Shown here: one piece after another, positions 1 to 7,085 of the stretch
How the letters are laid out: every line of letters begins with the position of its first letter
How positions within the stretch are numbered: position 1 is the first letter of the stretch
From: Halodesulfurarchaeum sp. HSR-GB
GTDB lineage: Archaea; Halobacteriota; Halobacteria; Halobacteriales; Halobacteriaceae
Assembly (NCBI RefSeq): GCF_031432215.1
Contig: NZ_JAVKGN010000001.1
Location: 1,851,421 to 1,915,420, forward strand
Length of the DNA stretch: 64,000 nucleotides
Direction of reading: 5' to 3'
Position numbers and translations under genes: made by a program
Notes under the pieces: generated by a model
The model's input: only the letters and a program-made list of their open reading frames with translations
What the model was told of the DNA's origin: nothing
Databases searched by the model: none

Positions 1-806
1 TCGGTGGGTCCCGTGACGAGGATCCGTTCGCCCTCGGCAGCGAACCAGGCCGCCAGCAGACCGGCGACGCTCGATTTGCCCCGTCCTCGATCGGCCTCCA
101 GTACGGCCGCTCGCGGCCCGGATCGAAGCGCGGCGAGTTCGGCGATGGCATCGACCTGGTCCTGTGTCAAACAGGCGTCCACGATCGCCTGGGGCACGGC
201 CTCGGCCCCGGGTGGTCGCTGAATCGGCTCGGGTGGCAAGCGCGGTGCTGAATTCGTGAGTCCATCCTGCAGAACCGTCTCCGTATCCAGGTCGACGATG
301 CCGATTCCGGGGTGCACACGCAGCGTCTGCACGAGTCGCGAGCGAAAGTGACCGGTCACGTCCTGGAGCGAATCCGGTGGGACAGCCAGCGTCTCGTCGA
401 ATTCGTCTCGCCGTGTCGCCCAGTCATCGAGTGGCGGCGTCAGCAGGAGAAGGAGGCCGCCGCCGTCGACGGCACCGACCACGGTTCCAAGAACGTTGGG
501 TCGACAAGCCGTCCGACAGTCGAGGACCACCGCGTCCCGGGTCGTCCCGAGCAGCGAATCCGCCTGGTTGAAAGGCAAGTGCTCACAGGGAAGGTCCGAT
601 TCCGGTCCGACGACGGAAGTCTCGGCCATCGAGACGGCTGCGGCCTCCAGGGCCTGTCTGGCCGCCGCCAGTGGCTCCGAATCCGGCCCGCCCGCGAGCA
701 CGAGGAGGCGTCGCTCGTCAAAGCGTGCGGCCTCCCCTGCCAGCCCACCGGCCACGCCCCAGTCCATGGGAGAGTGCTGCACGCCCCGCGGCAAGGGCGT
801 TTCCAT
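1..806 (-). CDS. tmcA: tRNA(Met) cytidine acetyltransferase TmcA, N-terminal part (cut by window edge)
   Basis: Reverse-strand frame from an ATG at 806 that runs off the left edge; about 268 residues are visible. TmcA enzymes acetylate cytidine in tRNA using acetyl-CoA, with an ATP-driven RNA helicase module. The visible part holds the N-terminal DUF1726-like domain and, near residues 235-245, a Walker A-like loop reading EADRGRGKSS followed by an Ala/Leu-rich helix, which is typical of this family. The acetyltransferase (GNAT) domain would lie outside the window. The start is supported by a TATA-like CTTAAAAG (840-833, minus strand) about 27-34 nt upstream, as expected for a leaderless transcript. 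The gene diverges from rpl7ae. Family assignment rests on the P-loop and domain order, not on a search. Confidence 0.8.
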   Translation of the reverse strand, partial: METPLPRGVQHSPMDWGVAGGLAGEAARFDERRLLVLAGGPDSEPLAAARQALEAAAVSMAETSVVGPESDLPCEHLPFNQADSLLGTTRDAVVLDCRTACRPNVLGTVVGAVDGGGLLLLLTPPLDDWATRRDEFDETLAVPPDSLQDVTGHFRSRLVQTLRVHPGIGIVDLDTETVLQDGLTNSAPRLPPEPIQRPPGAEAVPQAIVDACLTQDQVDAIAELAALRSGPRAAVLEADRGRGKSSVAGLLAAWFAAEGERILVTGPT

Positions 807-832
807 CCAGGGGCTTCCCGGCTTTGGACACG

Positions 833-840
833 CTTTTAAG
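833..840. promoter_or_regulatory. TATA-like element shared by tmcA and rpl7ae
   Basis: The AT-rich CTTTTAAG stands in otherwise GC-rich DNA between two divergent genes. Read on the minus strand it sits at leaderless distance from the tmcA ATG. Read on the plus strand it would place an RNA start near 862, leaving about 87 nt of leader before rpl7ae. No nearer AT-rich box is visible for rpl7ae. Confidence 0.5.
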
Positions 841-861
841 CACGGGGTGCTCACCTTGCAG

Positions 862-948
862 TACACCTCACAGGGGACGATGATGCTTCCAGCCTCAGGA
901 ACGATCGGCGGGGGAGCGAAAGCCCCTCTGTGGGAGCGGTGATACACT
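862..948 (+). promoter_or_regulatory. Putative structured 5' leader of rpl7ae
   Basis: The inferred leader contains a GC hairpin at 911-927: a GGG/CCC stem with a bulged A at 915, a GC/GC step and a GAAA (GNRA) tetraloop at 918-921. CACA (869-872) could also pair with TGTG (929-932) to close a larger fold. Haloarchaeal mRNAs are mostly leaderless, so such a leader is unusual. L7Ae is known in archaea to bind kink-turns, including one in its own leader in Sulfolobus. I could not convince myself of a clean kink-turn here, so regulation is only a possibility. Confidence 0.35.
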
Positions 949-1311
949 ATGCCAGTATACGTAGACTACGACGTACCAGGTGACCTTCAGGACCGAGCCC
1001 TCGAGGCTCTCGAGGTCGCCCGCGACACCGGACGCATCAAGAAAGGGACAAACGAGACGACCAAGGCTGTCGAGCGCGGGAACGCCGGCCTCGTCTTCGT
1101 GGCCGAGGACGTCTCCCCCGAGGAGATCGTCATGCACCTCCCCGAACTCGCCGAGGAGAAGGGCATCGCCTGTGTCTTCGTGGACACCCAGGACGACATC
1201 GGGCACGCCTGTGGTCTCGAAGTCGGAAGCGCGGCCGCCGCCATCGTTGATGCCGGCGAGGCCGACGCCGACGTCGAGGACATCGCAACCAAGGTCGAGG
1301 ACCTGCAATAG
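949..1311 (+). CDS. rpl7ae: Ribosomal protein L7Ae / kink-turn RNA-binding protein
   Basis: 120 residues, the normal length for archaeal L7Ae, which binds kink-turns in 23S rRNA, box C/D and H/ACA guide RNAs and RNase P RNA. The RNA-binding signature is visible around residues 28-40 ([14 protein letters not shown]), and the core continues with [11 protein letters not shown] and the conserved IGHACG-type turn near residue 85. The C-terminus is acidic, as expected for a halophile. It is the first gene of a tight translation operon: rps28e starts 2 nt after its stop, then rpl24e and ndk follow with overlapping stop/start codons. This order is conserved in haloarchaea. Confidence 0.97.
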   Translation: MPVYVDYDVPGDLQDRALEALEVARDTGRIKKGTNETTKAVERGNAGLVFVAEDVSPEEIVMHLPELAEEKGIACVFVDTQDDIGHACGLEVGSAAAAIVDAGEADADVEDIATKVEDLQ

Positions 1312-1313
1312 CG

Positions 1314-1538
1314 ATGAGCGCCGAGGAATCGACAGAAGGCTCGACACCCGCCGAGGTCATCGAGATCGTCGGGAAGACCGGCATGCACGGTGAGGCCATG
1401 CAGGTCAAGTGTCGAATCAAGGAAGGGTCCAACCAGGGCCGCATCATCACGCGGAACGCCCTCGGCCCCGTTCGGGTCGGGGACGTGTTGCAGCTCCGCG
1501 AGACGGCCCGCGAAGCCGACTCGATTGGGGGTCAATAA
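1314..1538 (+). CDS. rps28e: Ribosomal protein S28e
   Basis: 74 residues. S28e is a small OB-fold protein of the 30S platform near the mRNA exit, found only in archaea and eukaryotes. The sequence shows the family pattern [22 protein letters not shown] and the conserved [16 protein letters not shown] strand-turn-strand, ending in LRETAREA. The ATG at 1314 lies 2 nt after the rpl7ae stop. Its TAA shares one base with the rpl24e ATG (TAATG), so the two are probably translationally coupled. Confidence 0.96.
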   Translation: MSAEESTEGSTPAEVIEIVGKTGMHGEAMQVKCRIKEGSNQGRIITRNALGPVRVGDVLQLRETAREADSIGGQ

Positions 1539-1717
1539 TGCCACAGACACGCACCTGTGATTACTGCGGCGACGAGATCGACCAGGGGACGGGCACGATG
1601 TACGTCAAGGTCAGCGGCGAGACGATGTACTTCTGCTCCTCGAAGTGTGAGAAGAACGCCGGTCTGGGTCGTGAACCCCGCGACCTCGAGTGGGCCGGCC
1701 AGGGCGAAGGCGAATGA
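1538..1717 (+). CDS. rpl24e: Ribosomal protein L24e
   Basis: 59 residues, the size of archaeal L24e, a zinc-ribbon protein of the 50S subunit. Four cysteines form two CxxC-type pairs, at CDYCGDEI near residue 7 and in FCSSKCEKN near residue 33. The start at 1538 overlaps the rps28e stop by one base and gives the conserved N-terminus with the first zinc knuckle. Its TGA lies inside the ATGA shared with ndk. Confidence 0.95.
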   Translation: MPQTRTCDYCGDEIDQGTGTMYVKVSGETMYFCSSKCEKNAGLGREPRDLEWAGQGEGE

Positions 1718-2169
1718 CCGAGCGCACGTTCGTAATGGTCAAGCCCGACGGCGTCCAGCGGGGCCTCATCGGCGAGATCATCGCCCGATTCGAGGACCGT
1801 GGGCTCAAGCTCGTCGGCGCGAAGCTCATGCGGATCGATCAGGCACTCGCCGAAGAGCACTACGCCGAACACACGGACAAGCCGTTCTTCGAGGACCTGA
1901 CCGACTTCATCACGTCGGGCCCAGTCCTCGCAATGGTCTGGGAAGGCCAGGACGCGATCGCCCAGGTTCGCACGATGATGGGCGCGACCGATCCCGCCGA
2001 ATCCGCCCCGGGCACCATCCGGGGGGACTTCGGGCTTGACATGGGTCGGAACGTCATCCACGGCTCCGACACCGAACCCGGCTCCGCCGAGCGCGAGATC
2101 GAGCTGTTCTTCGACGAGGACGAGCTCGAGGACTACGAGCGCATCGACGAAGCCTGGCTGTACGAGTAA
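1714..2169 (+). CDS. ndk: Nucleoside diphosphate kinase
   Basis: 151 residues. Ndk transfers the gamma phosphate between nucleoside triphosphates and diphosphates through a phosphohistidine. Visible hallmarks are the N-terminal [15 protein letters not shown] segment, the [15 protein letters not shown] region, and NVIHGSD with the catalytic His near residue 115. The start at 1714 overlaps the rpl24e stop (ATGA), placing ndk last in the ribosomal operon. A T5 run at 2178-2182 just after the stop may act as a terminator. Confidence 0.97.
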   Translation: MTERTFVMVKPDGVQRGLIGEIIARFEDRGLKLVGAKLMRIDQALAEEHYAEHTDKPFFEDLTDFITSGPVLAMVWEGQDAIAQVRTMMGATDPAESAPGTIRGDFGLDMGRNVIHGSDTEPGSAEREIELFFDEDELEDYERIDEAWLYE

Positions 2170-2282
2170 TCGGCATCGCTTTTTCGGCGTTCAGTTCGAG
2201 ATCGAGTAGCGCCTGGTGACTCCACTTCGGAGCAACGCTTAGAAGGCGGCAGCACTTACCGGCAATTGGGACACCACATTCG

Positions 2283-2903
2283 ATGCCAATAAACCATCAG
2301 TCACGCCGGTCGATCGAACTGGGAGTCGCCGTCCAGCCACAGGAGAACTGTCCAGTGAGGACACTGAGCGAGGAGGTCACCGACGTCCGCCACCACGCCC
2401 ACGAGGATGGGCTCCAGTGTGAGATCGTGTTCGCCGATTCCCAGACCGAGAACAGGGAGACCTTTCACGGCTATCACGACGGCCAAGAGCCCTGCCCGGC
2501 CCTGACGTTTATGGAACATGACTGTGTGCCGAACATCGAAGGGGTCGAAGACGAGTCGCTTTTGGTCGTCACCCATCCGCCGAATCGGGAGTCGATTTCG
2601 GACCTGCTCGCGGGCCTGAATCAAGTCTCCGAAAGCCTCGCCGTGAAGTGGATCTCCGAGACGCCCACGGAGGAAGCCGCCACTCGACGCTCCGTTGACC
2701 TGGATGTCTTGACCGACAAGCAGCAAACGGCGATCGAAGACGCCGTGAAGGCCGGCTACTACGAACAGCCTCGAGAGATTTCTATTTCGGAACTCGCAGC
2801 GGAGCGGGGAATCAGCCAGTCCGCGATGTCCCAGCGACTGCACGCCGCCGAGCAGAAACTACTCGAAGGCCTCCTCTTTCCCGAACAGTCTGCCGACCGG
2901 TAA
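2283..2903 (+). CDS. HTH-10 (bacterio-opsin activator-like) regulator with four N-terminal cysteines
   Basis: 206 residues. The C-terminal part (about 143-193, LTDKQQTAIEDAVKAGYYEQPR then ISELAAERGISQSAMSQRL) is the HTH-10 DNA-binding domain common in haloarchaeal regulators. The N-terminal half is a sensor-like domain with cysteines at 23, 46, 71 and 81, the last two in PCPALTF and HDCVP, which could ligate a metal or cluster or sense redox. The gene ends 108 nt before the Tat-ferredoxin/AOR operon. In Halobacterium the related DmsR regulates the adjacent DMSO reductase operon, so control of the AOR operon is a reasonable inference. Confidence 0.8.
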   Translation: MPINHQSRRSIELGVAVQPQENCPVRTLSEEVTDVRHHAHEDGLQCEIVFADSQTENRETFHGYHDGQEPCPALTFMEHDCVPNIEGVEDESLLVVTHPPNRESISDLLAGLNQVSESLAVKWISETPTEEAATRRSVDLDVLTDKQQTAIEDAVKAGYYEQPREISISELAAERGISQSAMSQRLHAAEQKLLEGLLFPEQSADR

Positions 2904-2907
2904 CGGG

Positions 2908-2945
2908 AGCTTATCGTTTTGAGCCGGGGTAAAGGACAGCTTATC
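2908..2945 (+). promoter_or_regulatory. Direct repeats AGCTTATC in the AOR-operon promoter
   Basis: AGCTTATC occurs at 2908-2915 and again at 2938-2945, spaced exactly 30 bp start to start (about three helical turns), just upstream of TATA-like CTTAAAAAG (about 2949-2957) and GTGTATAAG (about 2963-2971). The pair lies between the HTH-10 gene and the ferredoxin start at 3012. Same-face direct repeats before a core promoter suggest an activator site, with the neighbouring regulator as the obvious candidate. Confidence 0.45.
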
Positions 2946-3011
2946 ACCTTAAAAAGTACCGTTGTGTATAAGAATTGCAGCTAACCGCCGCAAGCCCCCA
3001 CATTCGAGTGT

Positions 3012-3743
3012 ATGGGTAAGAACAACACACAAGATGAGGCCGAGCCGTCAGTACCGGACGACGGGACCTCGCGGCGGAACTTCCTGAAAGGGGCCGCCGT
3101 CGGGGCCGGGGTCGTCGGCACGGGGGCCACCGCGGGGGTCCTCGCACTGAACAACGAGGACACCGGCGAGTCCGCGAAGGCCATCCCCGCTTCGGAGGGG
3201 TATCTGCTCGTGGACCCGGCCAAGTGTACCGGCTGTACGAGTTGTATGATCGCCTGTTCGACCGCCCACGAGGGGAAAGCCAGCCACTCGCTGGCGCGAA
3301 TCCAGATCACGCAGAATCCCTTCGAGGGGTTCCCGAACGACATCAACCAGGAGCAGTGCCGCCAGTGTACGTATGCGGCCTGTGTCGAGGCCTGTCCGAC
3401 GGGCGCGCTCGAAGCGGACCCGGAGAACGGCAACGTCCGGATGGTGGACGAGGACAAGTGTGTGGGCTGTCAGCGCTGTCTGGAGGCCTGTCCGTACACG
3501 CCCCATCGGAACACCTGGAACCACGAGCGGGAGTACGCGATGAAGTGTGATCTCTGTGCGGACACCCCACACTGGGACCAGGAGGGTGGCCCGGACGGGT
3601 CACAGGCCTGTGTCGAGGTCTGTCCGGTCGGCGCGATTCAGTTCACCGACGAGATCCCGACCCAGTACGACGACGAGGGCTACAAGGTGAACCTCCGGGA
3701 CGAACAGTGGGAACAACTCGGACTCTACGCGGGTGATATCTGA
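3012..3743 (+). CDS. Tat-exported ferredoxin subunit with four [4Fe-4S] motifs (YdhY/DmsB-type)
   Basis: 243 residues. The N-terminus carries a twin-arginine signal (SRRNFLKG, Arg21-Arg22, then an Ala/Gly-rich stretch), so it is probably exported folded. Sixteen cysteines form four clusters: 72/75/78/82, 116/119/124/128, 150/153/156/160 and 179/182/200/204, the layout of DmsB/PsrB/YdhY electron-transfer subunits. It should pass electrons between the AOR-family subunit encoded next and the membrane cytochrome b. The stop and the next start overlap (TGATG), implying coupled translation. The start at 3012 gives a signal peptide of normal length. Confidence 0.9.
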   Translation: MGKNNTQDEAEPSVPDDGTSRRNFLKGAAVGAGVVGTGATAGVLALNNEDTGESAKAIPASEGYLLVDPAKCTGCTSCMIACSTAHEGKASHSLARIQITQNPFEGFPNDINQEQCRQCTYAACVEACPTGALEADPENGNVRMVDEDKCVGCQRCLEACPYTPHRNTWNHEREYAMKCDLCADTPHWDQEGGPDGSQACVEVCPVGAIQFTDEIPTQYDDEGYKVNLRDEQWEQLGLYAGDI

Positions 3744-5809
3744 TGAAAGGACACATGGGGACGATCCTTCGACTGGACCTGACGAATCGCGAAATTTCGA
3801 CAATCGACACGAGCGAGTACGAGGAGTGGGTCGGCGGCCACGGCATGGGGTCGGCCATCTTCTTCGACCTGGTGGATGACAAGACGGTAGATGCCTTCTC
3901 GGAAGAGAACGTCATCACGATGATGACCTCGCCGCTTGCTGGGACACTGGCCCCGGCCGCAGCGGGACGCACTGAAGTGCAGGGAATCAGCCCGCAGCCG
4001 TATCCGACGGAGTGGTTCAACCGGAGCAACTTCGGTGGTCGATTTGCGGGTATGTTGAAGTACGCTGGTTATGACGGGATTGTCATCGAGGGGAAAGCCG
4101 ATGAACCAGTGTGGGTAAACGTCGTCGACGACGAGGTTACTTTCGAGAGTGCTGAGTCACTGTGGGGATTGAGCACATGGGAGACCCAGACTGAGATCTG
4201 GCAGGAAGTTGATCATGAAGCAGGCTGGAACCAGCCGGAAACCAAGCGAGACACCGGTCAAACCACACAACGACCTGCCATCGCGACTATCGGCCCAGCA
4301 GGTGAGGCCGAGATACGGTATGGGGCAATAATCCACGACGCCGGTAATGGCGCTGGAAATGCAGGTTTCGGTTCGGTCTGGGGGTTCAAGAACCTCAAAG
4401 CCATTAGCGTCCTAGGAACTGGAAGCGTAGAGATTGCCAACCCAAGTGAACTTCTTAAAGTTCGGACGGAGATGGTGGACGAGTATGGATACGATCTCGA
4501 CGATCATAGAAGTCTGCCAAGTTTTGCTGCGTTCTCAGGATCGCCTGGTGCGGGGGCGATGAACGTTGGCATGGAGGAACCAATCCGCGCCCAGGGATGT
4601 CTAGGTTGCCACAAAAACTGTCGAAAACGAACAGCAAGCGGGCAGGGTAATGAAAGTTCGTGTGTCGATGTCCTGTATTACGACGCACACGATCAGGCCA
4701 AGCATGGGGAGTATACTGAAGAGACAGCAAAAGCTGCGGATCTAACACAGCGATACGGGATCAACAATTACACACTCGAAGCCGGTATCAAGTGGCTCAA
4801 GGATCTGCACAAACGTGGGATCCTCGGGCCCGATGGAGAGATCGAAGGCGATCTTCCATGGTCCGAATTGGGCAATGCGGTCTTTGCCGAACGACTTATC
4901 CAGAAAATCATCAACAGAGAGGGAATTGGAGCAGATCTGGCAGAGGGATTGATGCGTGCTGCCGAAAAGTGGGGTCGATTAGAGGAGGACCTAGCCTCCG
5001 GGAGTTTGTCCCTGCAATACTGGGGCTATCCGCACCACTACGATGCCAGAACGGAAGTTGAGTGGGGCTACGGTAGCATCCTCGGAGAACGGGATATAAA
5101 TGAGCACGACTTTAACTGGTCCGTGTATTGGCAACCCTCCACGGCCAAACTTACCGGCAATGATCCCCCAGTCACCGCTGAACGGCTCGCCGAGATAATC
5201 CAGAACAGTACCGAGCCATACAATGTGGTGCCGGACTACAGTGACGAAGGGATTTATTCACAAAATATGGTGGAGCTCGTGGCCTGGCACCGCCACTACA
5301 CACGGTTCTGGAAACAGACTGCGCTCTACTGTGACTGGGCATATGCGGACTTCATAAACCCCTACGGAGATGATATGTCCGGCCTCACCCCAGAAGGTGA
5401 GCCCTTAATTTATAATGCAGTCACCGGCGAAAATATCACTTTCGAGGAAGGTATCGAAAAGGGACGCCGCATCTGGAATCTAGACCGTGCGATATGGACA
5501 CTCCAAGGCCGCCACGCGGATATGGAGGAGTTTGCGGAATACACTTACGAAGTCGGAGCAAAGCCTGGATACACGACATACGAAATCCCCTATTACGTTC
5601 CGGTCCAGACAAACGGGAAGTGGGAGTACAAAGACGTATCCGGCAGAACCCTCGATAGAACGAAGTTCAACGACTGGAAACGAAAATTCTACGAGTTCGA
5701 GAACTGGGATCCGGAAACCGGACGACCAACCCGGTCCGGATTGGAAGCATATGATCTGGGGTTTGTTGCGGACGAACTGGAAGCAAACGGCTTCCTTCAG
5801 GAGGGATAA
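3743..5809 (+). CDS. AOR-family tungsten/molybdenum oxidoreductase, YdhV-like
   Basis: 688 residues. The aldehyde:ferredoxin oxidoreductase family binds a bis-pterin W or Mo centre plus one [4Fe-4S] cluster. Family features: N-terminal GTILRLDLT, EWVGGHGMGSAIFFD and FAGMLKYAGYDGIVIEGKA; cluster cysteines 286, 289, 293 (CLGCHKNC) and 530 (LYCDWA), close to C288/C291/C295/C494 of Pyrococcus AOR; and C-terminal NWDPETGRPTRSGLEA. By eye it looks nearer to E. coli YdhV than to soluble AORs, especially the GYPHHYDARTE and GSILGERDINEHDF stretch. It has no signal of its own, so it may be co-exported with the Tat ferredoxin. Substrate unknown. From about 4030 on, codons are clearly AT-richer than in the flanking genes. 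Confidence 0.9.
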   Translation: MKGHMGTILRLDLTNREISTIDTSEYEEWVGGHGMGSAIFFDLVDDKTVDAFSEENVITMMTSPLAGTLAPAAAGRTEVQGISPQPYPTEWFNRSNFGGRFAGMLKYAGYDGIVIEGKADEPVWVNVVDDEVTFESAESLWGLSTWETQTEIWQEVDHEAGWNQPETKRDTGQTTQRPAIATIGPAGEAEIRYGAIIHDAGNGAGNAGFGSVWGFKNLKAISVLGTGSVEIANPSELLKVRTEMVDEYGYDLDDHRSLPSFAAFSGSPGAGAMNVGMEEPIRAQGCLGCHKNCRKRTASGQGNESSCVDVLYYDAHDQAKHGEYTEETAKAADLTQRYGINNYTLEAGIKWLKDLHKRGILGPDGEIEGDLPWSELGNAVFAERLIQKIINREGIGADLAEGLMRAAEKWGRLEEDLASGSLSLQYWGYPHHYDARTEVEWGYGSILGERDINEHDFNWSVYWQPSTAKLTGNDPPVTAERLAEIIQNSTEPYNVVPDYSDEGIYSQNMVELVAWHRHYTRFWKQTALYCDWAYADFINPYGDDMSGLTPEGEPLIYNAVTGENITFEEGIEKGRRIWNLDRAIWTLQGRHADMEEFAEYTYEVGAKPGYTTYEIPYYVPVQTNGKWEYKDVSGRTLDRTKFNDWKRKFYEFENWDPETGRPTRSGLEAYDLGFVADELEANGFLQEG

Positions 5810-5812
5810 TCC

Positions 5813-6187
5813 ATGGAACTGACACAACCATCAAACACGATCAAAGAGCGGGCCCAGGCAGAAGTTAGCCACGACGATCATCTCGTGGGGTATGAACTTC
5901 ACGGAATGGCCGGAAATAAAGAAGTACAATTGCACACACTCGAAGAGGTGGCGTCCTTTATCCACACAGCCGATGTTGAGGAGTTATCATATGTCGTCGG
6001 GAGTGGTGGAACAGTTGGCTACGTCGATCTCGAAATTCTCGAAGGGTGGGTGCGGGACGTAATTCGAGATGCCGAGCTCGCTGACGAGATCGGGAAAATC
6101 AGAGAGGCAAACGACAGCTACGCCGACTGCGTAGAGCCAATATCCACCCTCATCGGCGAGCGTTTGGAACAGGCCAGGGAGGACTAA
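5813..6187 (+). CDS. Small acidic protein of unknown function in the AOR operon
   Basis: 124 residues, not recognised. It has no signal peptide, no membrane segment and a single cysteine (in YADCVEP near residue 101). The fold looks mixed alpha/beta: HLVGYELHG strand, LHTLEEVASFIHTADVEELSYVVGSGGTVGYVDL, then a helical C-terminus. A Shine-Dalgarno-like GGAGGG lies about 10 nt before the ATG. It sits between the AOR enzyme and the cytochrome b, the place taken by YdhW/YdhX in E. coli. It might be an assembly chaperone or an accessory subunit; this is inference from position only. Confidence 0.75.
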   Translation: MELTQPSNTIKERAQAEVSHDDHLVGYELHGMAGNKEVQLHTLEEVASFIHTADVEELSYVVGSGGTVGYVDLEILEGWVRDVIRDAELADEIGKIREANDSYADCVEPISTLIGERLEQARED

Positions 6188-6191
6188 GCCC

Positions 6192-7079
6192 ATGCGCTGG
6201 AAACGACCACTAATCACACTCGGTCTGCTCGTGGCCCTCGTGGGCGGGTACATCCTCGCCGCAGATGCGGCCGAGTTGTACCTCTGGCAGGCCTTCGAGT
6301 CCGGGTCGTACATCTACGACGTGCTGTTCGAAACTCTGGCCTGGGTTCTCCCCGCAGCTATCGGCAGTGGACTGCTATTCGGCGCAATCCACGCCGCCTA
6401 CTCTGAGTCCGAACCCACCATCCGAGAAGGCCTCGTCCGTCGACACGAGGCTTTCGGGGCCTTCTTCGAGCACTGGGCAGCCACCGTCGGAATGCTGCTG
6501 CTCATCGGCTCCGGCATCTGGCTTGGCTTCCTCTTCGTACCTCGATTTGCCGGCACAACAGAAGCAGTGGGCTTGGCGATCAACGTTCACTGGGCCGGCG
6601 CTGCGATTCTGCTGTTCGCAGCGTCTTACCACGTCGGTGGGCTCCTCATGGGAGACCACCAGGAAATCCTGCCGAAATCGGGCGACCTCACAAACGCTGT
6701 CAGAAACGTCGCAAGCTACCTCCGGCTTGGCAACGCGCCCGAGGCTGAGAAGTACCTCCCGATTCAGCGGGTGAGTTACCTCATCTGGGCCGGATTGGTC
6801 GGCGTCGTTGCGATAACGGGACTAGTGAAAGCTGCTGACTACCCATGGGAGGTTGGTGGTGGATTGATGTCGGCGATGACACTATTGCACGATGTCTTTG
6901 CCCTGTTCACCATCCTGTTCCTGGCGGGGCACATCGGAGCGGTGCTCATGCCTTCGCACCTCCAGCAACTCCGGTCCCAGATTACTGGCTGGATACCAAT
7001 AGAGTACGTCCGGTCCCACCACTCCCGGTGGCTCCCGGCAGAAAGTACCTCTCGGAGCCACAAGAGCGGAGAGGACTAA
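6192..7079 (+). CDS. Membrane cytochrome b subunit (formate dehydrogenase gamma / PhsC / YdhU type)
   Basis: 295 residues with about six hydrophobic segments, near residues 8-27, 48-70, 92-115, 132-152, 195-213 and 228-252. Histidines suited to b-heme ligation occur within or beside the segments: HAAYSE, RRHEAFGAFFEHWAATVGM, NVHWAGAAILLFAASYH and LLHDVFALFTILFLAGHIGAV. Such subunits link exported iron-sulfur proteins to the quinone pool. A GGGAGGA motif sits about 7 nt before the ATG. Position after ferredoxin, AOR and the small protein supports a membrane-bound respiratory complex, most likely with menaquinone. The direction of electron flow cannot be told from sequence. Confidence 0.85.
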   Translation: MRWKRPLITLGLLVALVGGYILAADAAELYLWQAFESGSYIYDVLFETLAWVLPAAIGSGLLFGAIHAAYSESEPTIREGLVRRHEAFGAFFEHWAATVGMLLLIGSGIWLGFLFVPRFAGTTEAVGLAINVHWAGAAILLFAASYHVGGLLMGDHQEILPKSGDLTNAVRNVASYLRLGNAPEAEKYLPIQRVSYLIWAGLVGVVAITGLVKAADYPWEVGGGLMSAMTLLHDVFALFTILFLAGHIGAVLMPSHLQQLRSQITGWIPIEYVRSHHSRWLPAESTSRSHKSGED

Positions 7080-7085
7080 GAACGT

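Noticed and set aside
862-948. Box C/D guide RNA or firm kink-turn in the rpl7ae leader
   Set aside because: GATGATG resembles part of box C and TTCC/GGAA could pair, but no convincing box D or tandem G-A pairing was found, so it is only listed as a structured leader.
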